Positions 1 to 12,569 of a stretch of DNA of 64,000 bases are shown in pieces (the stretch's first letter is position 1; every line of letters starts with the position of its first letter). Under the pieces are notes generated by a model. The model made no database searches. It had not been told where the DNA came from and worked only from the letters and a program-made list of their open reading frames with translations. Origin of the DNA: an uncultured Alphaproteobacteria bacterium (lineage in GTDB: Bacteria > Pseudomonadota > Alphaproteobacteria > HIMB59 > GCA-002718135); assembly GCA_902602515.1 (NCBI GenBank), contig CACKRG010000001.1, positions 124,001 through 188,000 on the forward strand. The letters are read 5' to 3'. The translations under genes were made by a program, and so were the position numbers.

Positions 1-96
1 ACTTCTCTTGTTACAAGTGAAATTACTAATTTACGAGTTCCAGTAATGATTGTACCTGGAAATTTTTCAATTGAGCATATTGCACAAATCACTTAA
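1..96 (+). CDS. C-terminal end of a universal stress protein-like gene (partial)
   Basis: The window opens inside a reading frame that runs to a TAA at 94-96. The visible 31 residues end in a hydrophobic strand (VPVMIVPG) followed by a short helix-like tail, which resembles the last strand of UspA-family proteins, where a beta strand with V-P-V-hydrophobic-V closes the fold. The gene stops 3 nt before pyrE, so the two may be cotranscribed. The family call rests on a short fragment; the real identity needs the upstream sequence. Confidence 0.45.
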   Translation, partial: TSLVTSEITNLRVPVMIVPGNFSIEHIAQIT

Positions 97-99
97 TTA

Positions 100-735
100 A
101 TGTCTAAAGAAATTGCAAAAATTTTAGTTGAGATAGGTTCAGTTAATTTTGATTTCAAAAAATATTTTACACTTACCTCTGGTTTAAAAAGTCCAGTATA
201 CGTGGATTGTAGAAAAATAATTTCATTCACAAATGAAAGGGATTTTATAATAGATAAAGCAATTCAATATTTAAAAGAAAATAATATTGATAATGATATA
301 ATTGCTGGAGGAGAAACTGCTGGTATTCCATATGCAGCATTTCTTTCTCAAAAATTAAAAAAACCAATGGTTTATATTAGAAAGAAACCGAAAGGATTTG
401 GCATTAACAAACAAATTGAAGGTAAATTTGATTATAAATCTTCTGCACTGCTGGTAGAAGATTTGGCAACCGATGGTGGAAGCAAAATAACCTTTGTTAA
501 TGCAATGCGCGAAGTTGGATTAAATGTTAAAGATATATTTGTAATATTTTATTATGATATTTTTAATTTTGAAAAATCAGAATTGTATAAACTAAACGTA
601 AAAATACACTCACTTTGCACTTGGAAAAATATAGTGGAATATATTGAAAGTGAAAAAATATACACAGAAAATGAAATTTCAAATTTAAAAGAATTTTTGA
701 GAGATCCAGATAAATGGAGAAATAAATATGGATGA
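100..735 (+). CDS. pyrE: Orotate phosphoribosyltransferase
   Basis: Joins orotate and PRPP to form orotidine 5'-phosphate in cytosolic de novo pyrimidine synthesis. At 211 residues it has the usual length. The N-terminal SGLKSPVYVDCRK block (about 27-39) is typical of the family, and the PRPP-binding loop is seen as LLVEDLATDGGSK (about 117-129), a variant of the usual VEDVxTTGGS. A lysine-rich block (KKPMVYIRKKPKGFG, 87-101) matches the catalytic loop region. The 3' end overlaps the following cytidylyltransferase-like gene by 8 nt, which suggests translational coupling. No other pyrimidine gene is seen beside it. Confidence 0.93.
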   Translation: MSKEIAKILVEIGSVNFDFKKYFTLTSGLKSPVYVDCRKIISFTNERDFIIDKAIQYLKENNIDNDIIAGGETAGIPYAAFLSQKLKKPMVYIRKKPKGFGINKQIEGKFDYKSSALLVEDLATDGGSKITFVNAMREVGLNVKDIFVIFYYDIFNFEKSELYKLNVKIHSLCTWKNIVEYIESEKIYTENEISNLKEFLRDPDKWRNKYG

Positions 736-1162
736 AATCGTTATTGTTAGTGGAGGATTTGATCCAATTCATAGTGGACATATTAAATTGATTAAAGAAG
801 CTGCTAAACATGGAAAGGTTGTTGTTTTGCTAAATTCAGATCTATGGCTTCAAAGGAAGAAGGGTAAGGAATTTTTACCATTTGTTGAAAGAGCAACAAT
901 AATGAATGAATTAAAAAATGTAATTGAAGTTATTGAATTTGATGACAAAGACAGAACATGTATCGATGGTCTTAAAAAGGTTAAAAATAAATATCCAAAA
1001 TCAATTTTGAAATTTGCTAATGGAGGTGATAGAAATAATAATACAACACCTGAAATAATTTTTTGTGAAGAAAATAATATAAAATTGTTATGGGGTATAG
1101 GTGGTGAAAATAAATCAAATTCCAGTTCATGGATTTTACAAAAATGGAAAGAAGATAATTAA
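728..1162 (+). CDS. Small cytidylyltransferase-like nucleotidyltransferase
   Basis: A 144-residue protein of the nucleotidyltransferase superfamily that activates sugar, polyol or cofactor phosphates with CTP or ATP. The N-terminal GGFDPIHSGHI (about 9-19) holds the HxGH active-site motif, and KSNSSSWI near the C-terminus matches the family's ISSSxI signature. The size fits one catalytic domain, as in glycerol-3-phosphate cytidylyltransferase or the nucleotidyl domain of HldE, but no kinase domain is attached. The substrate cannot be read from sequence. It overlaps pyrE by 8 nt upstream, and its stop codon shares the palindrome TTAA with the stop of convergent pdxH. Confidence 0.8.
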   Translation: MDEIVIVSGGFDPIHSGHIKLIKEAAKHGKVVVLLNSDLWLQRKKGKEFLPFVERATIMNELKNVIEVIEFDDKDRTCIDGLKKVKNKYPKSILKFANGGDRNNNTTPEIIFCEENNIKLLWGIGGENKSNSSSWILQKWKEDN

Positions 1163-1764
1163 GGATATAATTTTCTTGTAACCCAACGATCATTTTCCAT
1201 ACGGAATTCAAGTCTGTCATGCAATCTAAACGGCATATCTTGCCAAAATTCAATTAATACAGGTGTTACTAAGTAACCATTCCAATGTGAAGGTCTTGGA
1301 ACATCATTATTTGAAAATTTTTTTTCAAACTCTTCTACTCTTTTAGTTAATGTCGATCTATTATCTAATTCTTCTGACTGCAAGGAAGCCCAAGCTCCTA
1401 TTCTACTTCCTAGTGGTCTTGAATTATAATATTCATCGGCTTCAGCGTTAGAAATTTTTGATACATTGCCTTCAATTCTTATTTGTCTTTGAAGTGTTTT
1501 CCAATGAAAATTTAAAGCCACATTGGTATTATTTTGAATTGCTCTACCCTTTTTACTATTAGAGTTTGTGTAAAAAACAAACCCATTATCATTATATGAT
1601 TTTAGTAAAACAATGCGAGAATTAGGCTTGCCATCAGAAGAAACAGTGGCAAGGTTCATAGCATTTGGATCATTAATTTCACTTTTCTTTGCTTCTTCAA
1701 ACCATTCTTCAAAAAGTTCAATTGGTTTTTTACTGGAATTTATTAATTTTTGATTTGTTGGCAT
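1159..1764 (-). CDS. pdxH: Pyridoxamine 5'-phosphate oxidase
   Basis: FMN-dependent enzyme that oxidises pyridoxamine or pyridoxine 5'-phosphate to pyridoxal 5'-phosphate. The 201-residue length fits. Diagnostic blocks are NAMNLATVSSDGKPNSRIVLLK (about 33-54, core visible as LATVSSDGKPNSR), a middle WKTLQRQIRIEG segment, SRPLGSRIGAWAS, and the C-terminal RLHDRLEFR followed by W...RLYP-like KLYP. These cover the FMN and PLP phosphate contacts. The gene stands alone and converges on the cytidylyltransferase-like gene. Its upstream region (1765-1832) is shared with divergent fabI and is very AT-rich. Confidence 0.95.
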   Translation of the reverse strand: MPTNQKLINSSKKPIELFEEWFEEAKKSEINDPNAMNLATVSSDGKPNSRIVLLKSYNDNGFVFYTNSNSKKGRAIQNNTNVALNFHWKTLQRQIRIEGNVSKISNAEADEYYNSRPLGSRIGAWASLQSEELDNRSTLTKRVEEFEKKFSNNDVPRPSHWNGYLVTPVLIEFWQDMPFRLHDRLEFRMENDRWVTRKLYP

Positions 1765-1832
1765 ATTATAGATATGAATATTAATTTATAAGTATATATA
1801 TCTATATTTATAAAAAAACACTGATTTACAAT

Positions 1833-2660
1833 ATGTTAATGCAAAATAAAAAAGGTCTTATAATGGGAGTTGCCAACGACCGGTCTATTGCTTGGGGTAT
1901 TGCAAAAAAATTAGCTGAACAAGGCGCAGAAGTTGCACTTACATATCAAGGAGAAGCTCTTAAAAAAAGAGTCCAACCGCTTGCTGATGAAATTGGCTCT
2001 AATACTATAATTCCATGTGATGTTTCAGACTCTGAAAGTATGACTAATGTTTTTAAAACCCTTAAAAATAAATGGGGTGAATTAGATTTTTTAGTTCATG
2101 GAATTGGTTTTTCAAATAAAGATGAGTTAAGAGGTAAATATTACAATACATCTTCTGATAATTTTAAACAAACCATGCATATATCGTGCTATTCTTTTAC
2201 AGAAGCATGCAGACTTGCAGAACCGTTGATGAATAATGGTGGATCTATTTTGACTTTAACCTATTATGGATCAGAACAAGTAATGCCGCATTACAATGTT
2301 ATGGGAGTTGCAAAAGCAGCTTTAGAGGCAAGTGTAAGATATTTGGCAGTTGATTTAGGTGAAAAAAATATCAGAGTTAATGCAATTAGTGCTGGCCCAA
2401 TAAAAACCTTAGCAGCTTCAGGAATAGGAGATTTTAGGTTTATTCTAAAATGGAATGAGCTTAACGCTCCGCTCAAAAGAAATGTAAATCAACAAGATGT
2501 TGGAAATTCAGCTTTATATCTCTTAAGTAATCTTGGAAGTGCTGTTACAGGTGAGATACAGCATGTTGATTGTGGTTATCATACTGTTGGAATGGTTGCT
2601 GTGGATGAGAGTAAAAATGTTTCTGAATTATTGGGAGAATTTACAAATTCTAAAAAATGA
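1833..2660 (+). CDS. fabI: Enoyl-[acyl-carrier-protein] reductase (NADH)
   Basis: Reduces the trans-2-enoyl-ACP in the last step of each fatty acid elongation cycle. It is a short-chain dehydrogenase-like protein of 275 residues. The N-terminal nucleotide site [11 protein letters not shown] (12-22) is the FabI variant of the glycine motif. The catalytic Tyr154 and Lys161 in YNVMGVAK have the FabI Y-x6-K spacing, with another tyrosine pair at 144-145. Its 3' end overlaps aroC by 4 nt, so fabI and aroC are probably one transcript. The first ATG at 1833 is used; a second Met two codons later is also possible. Confidence 0.96.
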   Translation: MLMQNKKGLIMGVANDRSIAWGIAKKLAEQGAEVALTYQGEALKKRVQPLADEIGSNTIIPCDVSDSESMTNVFKTLKNKWGELDFLVHGIGFSNKDELRGKYYNTSSDNFKQTMHISCYSFTEACRLAEPLMNNGGSILTLTYYGSEQVMPHYNVMGVAKAALEASVRYLAVDLGEKNIRVNAISAGPIKTLAASGIGDFRFILKWNELNAPLKRNVNQQDVGNSALYLLSNLGSAVTGEIQHVDCGYHTVGMVAVDESKNVSELLGEFTNSKK

Positions 2661-3727
2661 CTTCTAATTCTATAGGAAAAATATTTAGTTTTACTACATG
2701 GGGAGAAAGCCATGGAAAAGCAATAGGCTGTGTTGTTGACGGAGTTCCATCAAACATAAATTTGACTGAAAAAGATATTCAACCCTATTTAGATAAAAGA
2801 AAACCAGGTCAGTCGAAATTTACAACTCAAAGAAAAGAAGATGATGTAGTTGAAATACTATCAGGGACTTTTGAAGGAAAAACAACAGGTCATCCAATTT
2901 CTCTAATTATTTATAATCAGGACCAGAGATCAAAAGATTATGGTGATATAAAAAGTAAATTTAGACCAGGTCATGCAGATTACACATATTGGAAAAAGTA
3001 TGGTATCAGAGATTATAGAGGTGGAGGAAGATCTAGTGCTAGAGAGACTGCAATGAGAGTTGCAGCAGGAGCAATAGCAAGAAAAGTAATAAAAAATAAA
3101 ATTAAAAACAAAGTGGTAATTACTGGTGCTTTAGTTCAAATAGGAAATCATAAAATTAATTACAACAATTGGAATAGTAGTTTTATAGCTAAAAATAATT
3201 TTTGGAGTCCTGATAAAGAAATTATTAAAACATGGGAAAAAGAAATACAAAATGCAAGAAAATCTGGTTCCTCTTTAGGTGCGATAATTGAAATTAGAGT
3301 TAAAGGTTTGCCTGCTGGGTTAGGTGAGCCTATTTATGAAAAAATTGACTCTGACATAGCTAAGGGGCTTATGTCAATTAATGCTGTTAAAGGTGTAGAA
3401 ATGGGAAATGGTTTCAATAGTGTTTACGAAACTGGAATTTCTAATGTTGATGAAATGAGAATTAAAAATAAAAAACCAATATTTCTATCAAATAATAATG
3501 GAGGAGTTCTTGGCGGTATCACCACTGGTCAGGAGCTCATTAGTAGATTTGTTGTAAAACCTACAAGTTCAATTTTATCAACAAAAAAAACTATTAATTC
3601 AAAACTAAAAGAAACAACTATCTCCACTAAAGGCCGTCATGATCCTTGTGTTGGAATTAGAGCTGTTCCTGTTGGTGAGGCAATGGTTGCAACAACTATA
3701 GCTGACCACTGTTTAAGATTTCTTTAA
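2657..3727 (+). CDS. aroC: Chorismate synthase
   Basis: Converts 5-enolpyruvylshikimate 3-phosphate to chorismate, the last common step of aromatic biosynthesis; it needs reduced FMN. The protein is 356 residues. Visible signatures are GESHG (16-20), [14 protein letters not shown] followed by [13 protein letters not shown] (roughly 100-130), and the C-terminal GRHDPC (about 327-332). It starts 4 nt inside the end of fabI. Its last 15 nt overlap the end of convergent tlyA. Confidence 0.97.
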   Translation: MTSNSIGKIFSFTTWGESHGKAIGCVVDGVPSNINLTEKDIQPYLDKRKPGQSKFTTQRKEDDVVEILSGTFEGKTTGHPISLIIYNQDQRSKDYGDIKSKFRPGHADYTYWKKYGIRDYRGGGRSSARETAMRVAAGAIARKVIKNKIKNKVVITGALVQIGNHKINYNNWNSSFIAKNNFWSPDKEIIKTWEKEIQNARKSGSSLGAIIEIRVKGLPAGLGEPIYEKIDSDIAKGLMSINAVKGVEMGNGFNSVYETGISNVDEMRIKNKKPIFLSNNNGGVLGGITTGQELISRFVVKPTSSILSTKKTINSKLKETTISTKGRHDPCVGIRAVPVGEAMVATTIADHCLRFL

Positions 3728-4462
3728 AACACTATAAAGCAAAAATTCTTTATTCCCTTTTGGCCCAGTTATAGGACTTTCAACTAAACCAACAACTTCA
3801 GCGTTAATAGTTTTTTTAAACCAATTCGATATATCATTACATACTTGTTCATGAATCAATGAATCTTTTACAATACCTTTTTTCAAATTTATTTTATTAG
3901 TTTCAAATTGTGGCTTAATAAGTGAAATAATTTCAGCTTTACTTGATAAAAGCTTCAAGCTAGGTTTTATTACTTTTGTAAGACTTATGAAACTAACATC
4001 ACAAACTACCAAATTAATTTTTTCATGAATTATTGAATTATCTAAATATTTAGCATTAAAATTTTCTACACTGATAATTTTTTTTTCTTTTTTTAATTTT
4101 TCATGAAGTTGATTTGTACCAACATCAATAGAATATATTTTTTTAGCTTTTTTTTTTAAAAGAACTTCTGTGAAGCCGCCTGTCGATGAACCAATATCTA
4201 AACAAATTTTATTTTCAATATCAATCTTAAAATGATCAATTGCTTTCAGTAATTTAAATGCGCCTCTTGATACCCATGGTGGATGAAGCTGTTTAATTTT
4301 AATTTTTGAATTTTCATTAAAGCTGTTACCACTTTTTGTAATAATTTTGTCGTTTACATAAACTTGGCCAGCCATAATCATAGATTGAGCTTTTGATTTA
4401 GTTTCAGCAAGGTTTCTTTCGACTAAAAGCTGATCAAGTCTTATTTTTAGATTCTTACTCAA
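3713..4462 (-). CDS. tlyA: TlyA-family rRNA methyltransferase (haemolysin A homologue)
   Basis: A two-domain RNA methyltransferase. An S4 RNA-binding domain covers roughly residues 6-65 ([19 protein letters not shown]). An FtsJ-like SAM domain follows, with the motif [16 protein letters not shown] (about 88-103) and the conserved KPQFE motif near 182. TlyA proteins 2'-O-methylate cytidines in rRNA; the exact target here is inferred from the family. The 249-residue length is normal. xseB lies 9 nt upstream on the same strand. In many alphaproteobacteria dxs lies between these two genes, but it is absent here. Confidence 0.9.
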   Translation of the reverse strand: MSKNLKIRLDQLLVERNLAETKSKAQSMIMAGQVYVNDKIITKSGNSFNENSKIKIKQLHPPWVSRGAFKLLKAIDHFKIDIENKICLDIGSSTGGFTEVLLKKKAKKIYSIDVGTNQLHEKLKKEKKIISVENFNAKYLDNSIIHEKINLVVCDVSFISLTKVIKPSLKLLSSKAEIISLIKPQFETNKINLKKGIVKDSLIHEQVCNDISNWFKKTINAEVVGLVESPITGPKGNKEFLLYSVLKKS

Positions 4463-4471
4463 GTTTGAAAA

Positions 4472-4693
4472 TTATTTAAAATCTTCTTTTGTGATTTTGC
4501 TATTTTCTTGCTTAATTTTTTTTATTTGGCTTTCAATATTTTTCAACTTTTCTTCACATGCTTTTTTTAAATTCATTCCCTCTTCGTAAAGTTTTACAGA
4601 TTCTTCTAAATCAACCTCACCATTTTCTAATTTATCTACAATAGACTCAAGTTTTTTTAAATTATTTTCAAAATTATTATTATCTTTATTCAT
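4472..4693 (-). CDS. xseB: Exodeoxyribonuclease VII small subunit
   Basis: A 73-residue helical protein that binds several copies to the XseA subunit to form exonuclease VII, which degrades single-stranded DNA. The pattern FENNLKKLESIVDKLENGE followed by VDLEESVKLYEEG is the standard XseB hairpin and fixes the identity. The C-terminal third is rich in Lys and Glu. It overlaps the upstream small membrane-protein gene by 8 nt and precedes tlyA by 9 nt. xseA is not in this window. Confidence 0.95.
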   Translation of the reverse strand: MNKDNNNFENNLKKLESIVDKLENGEVDLEESVKLYEEGMNLKKACEEKLKNIESQIKKIKQENSKITKEDFK

Positions 4694-4979
4694 TTGCAGT
4701 ATCTATTTTTGTAACATTTGATGTTTGTATATCATATATTAAAGCATAGACTTTATCATTATTTTTTATTGTGAATAAAATCCTATTATTATCAATCAAA
4801 TCTATATCTGTAATTTTATGCCCTTTTTCTAAATTTAAATTGTAATCAATCAAATTTGTTTCCAAATTACTTTGTTTTTTTGTTGTTTTTATATACAAAC
4901 CATAAACAAGAGCTAGAAAACAAATAACTATCAATATACCTAAAAATATAACAATGAATTTGAGAATTTTTTGAGACAT
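4686..4979 (-). CDS. Small single-pass membrane protein (DUF6476-like)
   Basis: A 97-residue protein with one strong membrane segment at residues 7-30 (FIVIFLGILIVICFLALVYGLYI) and a soluble C-terminal part of beta-like pattern with DIDLIDNNRILFTIKNNDKVYALI. It resembles small membrane proteins found next to rluD in other alphaproteobacteria (DUF6476 type), an assignment made from memory of that family. Function is unknown. Its ATG overlaps the divergent rluD ATG in the tetranucleotide CATG at 4977-4980. Confidence 0.7.
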   Translation of the reverse strand: MSQKILKFIVIFLGILIVICFLALVYGLYIKTTKKQSNLETNLIDYNLNLEKGHKITDIDLIDNNRILFTIKNNDKVYALIYDIQTSNVTKIDTANE

Positions 4980-4980
4980 G
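4977..4980. other. Overlapping divergent start codons (CATG)
   Basis: The plus-strand rluD start ATG is 4978-4980 and the minus-strand membrane-protein start ATG is the complement of 4977-4979, so one CATG palindrome serves both. Both starts are supported by their proteins: RluD begins directly with its S4-domain pattern, and the membrane protein needs the Met before its helix. Each gene's promoter and ribosome-binding site must then lie inside the coding sequence of the other. Confidence 0.75.
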
Positions 4981-5949
4981 AACGAATTTTATAATGTTAA
5001 ATTAACTATAAATAAACAATTAAGTTCACAAAGATTAGACAAAGTTCTCGTTTCGAAATTAGAAGGATATTCAAGAACACAAATAAAAACTTTAATATTA
5101 AATGGTAATGTAAGTCTTGATAAAAAGGAAATAAAAGATCCGTCTTACATAACTAAAGAGAATGAAAATTACTCTATAAATATTATCTTAAAACAAGAAA
5201 TAAAACATTCAGCTGAAAACATTGAATTAAACATCATTTTTGAAGATGAAGATTTAATTGTTATTAATAAACCTCCAAATTTAGTTATGCATCCAGCTCC
5301 CGGAAATGAAAGCGGCACTCTTGTGAATGCTCTTATGCATTATACTAATAATCAACTCAGCAATTTAGATGACAGTGCTAGACCAGGAATAGTACATCGA
5401 TTAGATAAAGATACTAGCGGAATTCTTGTTATAGCAAAAAATAATCAAGCTCATATTAATTTAGCTAAACAATTCAAAGAACATACCATATCACGAAGAT
5501 ATAAAGCAATAGTTTGGGGATCACCTGATAGTCAATCAATTGAAGGATACATAGAAAGAAATAGAAAGAATAGAAAAAAAATGAGTTTAAATAATAAAGG
5601 TTTTGGTAAATATTCTAAAACAGATGTTAAGATAGAAAAAACTTTTGGTATTGCTAGTATAGTTGATTGCCACTTACATACAGGAAGAACACATCAAATT
5701 AGAGTTCATTTAACTTCTAAAAATTCTCCAATCATTGGTGATAAGATTTATGGAAAAAGTAAAATTAATAAATTTGGAAAAGATAAAAATACATTTAATA
5801 AATTTATGATTTTGAAAAATTTTAATAGACAAGCATTACACGCGTATCATCTAGGTTTTGATCATCCTATATCAAAAAAAAGGATGGATTTTGATATTGA
5901 AATTCCTGAAGATTTTAAGAATTTAATAGAATTATTGCTTAAATATTAA
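4978..5949 (+). CDS. rluD: 23S rRNA pseudouridine synthase, RluD family
   Basis: Isomerises uridines in 23S rRNA helix 69 (positions 1911, 1915 and 1917 in E. coli numbering). The 323-residue protein has an N-terminal S4 domain (about 12-75, QRLDKVLVSKLEGYSR), then the synthase domain with NKPPNLVMHPAPGNESGTL and the catalytic aspartate in RPGIVHRLDKDTSGILV (about 136-152). The HTGRTHQIRVHL motif (about 233-244) is present. RluD and RluC differ little in these motifs; length and start favour RluD. The first codon is part of the shared CATG. Confidence 0.9.
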   Translation: MNEFYNVKLTINKQLSSQRLDKVLVSKLEGYSRTQIKTLILNGNVSLDKKEIKDPSYITKENENYSINIILKQEIKHSAENIELNIIFEDEDLIVINKPPNLVMHPAPGNESGTLVNALMHYTNNQLSNLDDSARPGIVHRLDKDTSGILVIAKNNQAHINLAKQFKEHTISRRYKAIVWGSPDSQSIEGYIERNRKNRKKMSLNNKGFGKYSKTDVKIEKTFGIASIVDCHLHTGRTHQIRVHLTSKNSPIIGDKIYGKSKINKFGKDKNTFNKFMILKNFNRQALHAYHLGFDHPISKKRMDFDIEIPEDFKNLIELLLKY

Positions 5950-5961
5950 CTTAAATTTAAT

Positions 5962-5978
5962 TTATGCTATAGGCATAA
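5962..5978 (+). promoter_or_regulatory. Small inverted repeat just before the rpoH start
   Basis: TTATGC at 5962-5967 and GCATAA at 5973-5978 form a 6-bp stem with a 5-nt loop. The stem ends one nucleotide before the GTG start at 5980, and no clear Shine-Dalgarno sequence is seen. It could be a translational control hairpin, part of a promoter, or chance in AT-rich DNA. Confidence 0.3.
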
Positions 5979-5979
5979 T

Positions 5980-9207
<3,228 letters not shown>

Positions 9208-9215
<8 letters not shown>

Positions 9216-10563
9216 GATAGGGCCTGACTGAATTTTTTAATTTATCTGACAACTTTTTTACTATAATTTCATTTTGACCTTCAACTAAAATTCTAACAAG
9301 TGGTTCCGTGCCAGATAATCTAACAATTGAACGTATATTTTTATTATTAAAAGTTTTGTTTTTTTTAAGATTATCTAGAATTTTTATTAATTTGCTTGTT
9401 TTTTTTTTATAAACTAAATTTATTTTTTCTTGATAATAATCCTGATAAAGATTGAAAAGATTACTAGGTCTCTGCTTCTTATTACAAATAATTTCAGATA
9501 TTTTTAATGCAGCTAAAATACCGTCACCAGTGCTTGAATATTTTGACATAATAATATGACCAGACTGCTCACCCCCTATTAAGGATTTAGATTTTTTCAT
9601 TTGATTTATGACGTTAATATCTCCCACTGCTGTTCTTTTGATTTTTAATTTTAATTTTTGTGTCAAATATTTTTCTAATCCCATATTAGACATTATAGTT
9701 ATAATCACATCATGTTGATTCGCTCTATTTTTTGGTTTAACAAAATTTTTACAAAACAAAGCAATTATTTTATCACCATCAACTTCTTTACCTTTTTCAT
9801 CAATAACAATTAATCGATCACCATCACCATCAAATGCAAATCCAATATCTGCTTTTTCAAGAAGTACTTTTTCAGACAAATATTTAGTATCAACAGCACC
9901 GCATTTTCTATTTATATTTAACCCATCTGGATTATTATTTATTGTTATAACTCTATGACCTAATTCCCAAAAAATATTGGGTGCTATATTATATGTAGCT
10001 CCATTAGCACAATCCAAAACAATTTTAAGTTTCTTTTTAGAAGATTTACTTACTAAAGAACTTTTTAGAAATTCAGAATATCTGCCTGAAGCATCTTCTA
10101 ATCTCTTGGCATTGCCTGAAACAAATGAATTATTTATTACTTTAGAATATTGCTTCTTATTTAAAACAATTTGTTCTACTTTTTTTTCAATGGTAGAATT
10201 TAATTTTAATCCAAAACTATCAAAAAATTTCAATCCGTTATACTCATATGTATTATGCGAGGCAGTAATCATGACTCCAATATCAGCTCTAAGAGTTTTT
10301 ATCATTAGTGGAACTGCAGGTGTTGGAAGTGGTCCAACTAAAATTACATCCATTCCCATCGAGATAAAGCCAGCTGTTACAAGAGGTTCGTACAAATAAC
10401 CTGATAACCTAGTGTCCTTACATATTACAACTCTACTGGACTCTTTATTCTTTTTTCTTAGCACATAAGCTACTGACTTAGATATTTTTAAACAGGTTTC
10501 AGTTGATAGAGGCTCTTGATTGACTAAGCACCTTATTCCATCAGTGCCGAAAATTTTAGTCAT
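9208..10563 (-). CDS. glmM: Phosphoglucosamine mutase
   Basis: Converts glucosamine 6-phosphate to glucosamine 1-phosphate for peptidoglycan and lipopolysaccharide precursors. The 451-residue protein starts with KIFGTDGIR, has the phosphoserine loop VMITASHNTYEYNG with Ser102, the metal-binding DGDGDR motif (about 244-249), and the C-terminal phosphate-binding VRLSGTEPLVRI (about 415-426). It follows ftsH in the same direction with a 45-nt gap, a common alphaproteobacterial order. Confidence 0.97.
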
Positions 10564-10608
10564 TAAAGCCTTTTATTGAAAAAATTAAATATTGTGAAGT
10601 AATTTAAA

Positions 10609-12510
10609 TTAGTTAACTGGTGCCGTAGCTGATCCACCAGTTTTAGGTACAGAAGGAGCCTGTTTTTTAGGAGTATCTAAATCATTTTCAAAATCATCTC
10701 TTGATGGTTTAATGCCTTTAATTAAGTCTTTAATTTCATCGCCAGACAGTGTCTCATACTCTAAAAGTCCTTTTGCAACTATATGAAGTTGCTCAATGTT
10801 GTCTTGAAGAATTTTTTTGCAGTTATTTTCAGCTTCTTCTGCTAAGCCTCTAACTTCCTCATCGATTAATTTAGCAGTAGAATCTGATAGATTTTTTGAT
10901 TGTGCAACTGAATGTCCTAAGAAAACTTCTTCGCTATCACTATTATATCTGAGTCTACCAAGTTTTTCACTCATGCCCCATTCAGTAATCATTTTTTTTG
11001 CAAGATTGGTTACCATTTGAATATCGCTTGCAGCTCCATTTGTAATTTTATCTTTACCAAAAATCATTTCTTCGGCAATTCTACCTCCTGTTGCAATTAA
11101 AAGGTGAGCTTTCATCTGGTCTTTTCTCATTGATAGCTGATCTTTTTCAGGTAGCCTCATAACCATTCCCAATGCTCTACCTCTAGGAATAATTGTCGCT
11201 TTATGTATTGGATCAGAAGCTGGAGAATGTAGAGTAGCAACTGCGTGACCTGCCTCATGATATGCAGTAAGTTTTTTTTCATCTTCAGACATTACCATTG
11301 ATCTTTTTTCTGCTCCCATCATTACTTTATCTTTTGCATTTTCAAAGTCTTCTAAGGTAACCATTCTTTTATTTTTTCTTGCAGCAAGTAGCGCTGCTTC
11401 GTTGACTAAATTTGCAAGATCAGCACCTGAAAATCCAGGTGTACCTCTTGCAATAATTTTTGAATCAAACTTAGGTGAGACTTTTATTTTTTTTATATGT
11501 ACTTTTAATATTTTGTCTCTTCCCATCACATCAGGATTAGATACTGTAATCTGCCTGTCAAATCTACCTGGTCTCAATAATGCCGGATCTAAAACATCAG
11601 GCCTATTGGTTGCTGCAATAATTATAACTCCAGCATTAGCTTCAAAACCATCCATCTCAACCAAAAGCTGATTCAGTGTTTGCTCCCTTTCATCATTCCC
11701 ACCTCCTAGACCTGCACCTCTATGGCGTCCAACAGCGTCAATTTCATCAATAAATACTATGCATGGTGCATTTTTTTTACCTTGATCAAACATATCTCTT
11801 ACTCTACTTGCACCAACACCAACAAACATTTCAACAAAATCCGAGCCAGATATAGAAAAGAAAGGTACATTTGCTTCACCAGCTATAGCTCTTGCTAATA
11901 GTGTTTTTCCTGTACCAGGAGGGCCTACTAAAAGAGCACCTCTAGGTATTTTGCCCCCAAGTCTAGAAAATTTTTGAGGGTCTTTAAGAAACTCAACAAC
12001 TTCTTCAAGTTCTTGTTTAGCTTCATCAATACCTGCAACATCGTCAAAGGTTACTTTACCAACTGCTTCATTAAGCAATTTTGCTTTTGATTTGCCAAAA
12101 CCCATCGCCTTACCACCGCCAGATTGCATCTGACGCATAAAAAATATCCATACACCAATTAAAAGCAACATAGGGAACCATGATAATAAAACACTAAGCA
12201 AAGGGTGCATTGATCTTTCTGAAGGTTCAGCAGAAATTTTGACACCATACTCATTTAATTTATCAACTAAATTGGGATAATTAGGAGCATATGTAGTAAA
12301 AGATCTACCGTCATTTAAAAATCCCGTAACATTGTTGCCACTTATGTTAACTTCAGAAACTGTACCGCTTTCAGTTGCAGCAATGAAATCTGAAAATGAA
12401 ATTTTTGCACTGCTTCTATTTGTAGAAGTACCTTGAAAAAGGTTAAATAATACTATGAGCAATAATCCAATAATTATCCATAGAATAACGTTTTTACTGA
12501 TATTTTTCAT
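10609..12510 (-). CDS. ftsH: ATP-dependent zinc metalloprotease FtsH
   Basis: Membrane-anchored AAA protease that degrades misfolded membrane proteins and short-lived regulators, classically including sigma-32. The 633-residue protein has two N-terminal membrane segments (about 8-25 and 102-125) flanking a periplasmic domain. The Walker A motif GPPGTGKT lies near 195-205, Walker B is [16 protein letters not shown], the arginine-finger region is RPGRFDRQI, and the zinc site HEAGH is near 420. It lies downstream of tilS. A possible RpoH-like promoter sits just before its ATG. Confidence 0.97.
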   Translation of the reverse strand: MKNISKNVILWIIIGLLLIVLFNLFQGTSTNRSSAKISFSDFIAATESGTVSEVNISGNNVTGFLNDGRSFTTYAPNYPNLVDKLNEYGVKISAEPSERSMHPLLSVLLSWFPMLLLIGVWIFFMRQMQSGGGKAMGFGKSKAKLLNEAVGKVTFDDVAGIDEAKQELEEVVEFLKDPQKFSRLGGKIPRGALLVGPPGTGKTLLARAIAGEANVPFFSISGSDFVEMFVGVGASRVRDMFDQGKKNAPCIVFIDEIDAVGRHRGAGLGGGNDEREQTLNQLLVEMDGFEANAGVIIIAATNRPDVLDPALLRPGRFDRQITVSNPDVMGRDKILKVHIKKIKVSPKFDSKIIARGTPGFSGADLANLVNEAALLAARKNKRMVTLEDFENAKDKVMMGAEKRSMVMSEDEKKLTAYHEAGHAVATLHSPASDPIHKATIIPRGRALGMVMRLPEKDQLSMRKDQMKAHLLIATGGRIAEEMIFGKDKITNGAASDIQMVTNLAKKMITEWGMSEKLGRLRYNSDSEEVFLGHSVAQSKNLSDSTAKLIDEEVRGLAEEAENNCKKILQDNIEQLHIVAKGLLEYETLSGDEIKDLIKGIKPSRDDFENDLDTPKKQAPSVPKTGGSATAPVN

Positions 12511-12523
12511 ATTATTATCTAAT

Positions 12524-12551
12524 AAATAGGAATTTATAATAAAAACACAAT
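12524..12551 (-). promoter_or_regulatory. Possible RpoH-like promoter of ftsH
   Basis: Read on the minus strand, ATTG (12551-12548), 17 nt, then CCTATTT (12530-12524). The alphaproteobacterial RpoH consensus is CTTG, 17-18 nt, CYTATnT, so this matches 3 of 4 bases at -35 and the full -10. The predicted transcript would start only about 7 nt before the ftsH ATG at 12510. AT-rich background makes a chance match possible. Confidence 0.35.
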
Positions 12552-12569
12552 ACTTTAATGAGCAATTAA

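Noticed and set aside
563-1253. Minus-strand reading frames across pyrE and the cytidylyltransferase gene
   Set aside because: They are antisense to well-recognised genes, rich in Phe, Tyr, Leu and Ile from reversed AT-rich codons, and show no family pattern.
9977-10399. A 140-codon plus-strand frame inside glmM
   Set aside because: It is antisense to the conserved active-site region of GlmM and has no ribosome-binding site or known domain.
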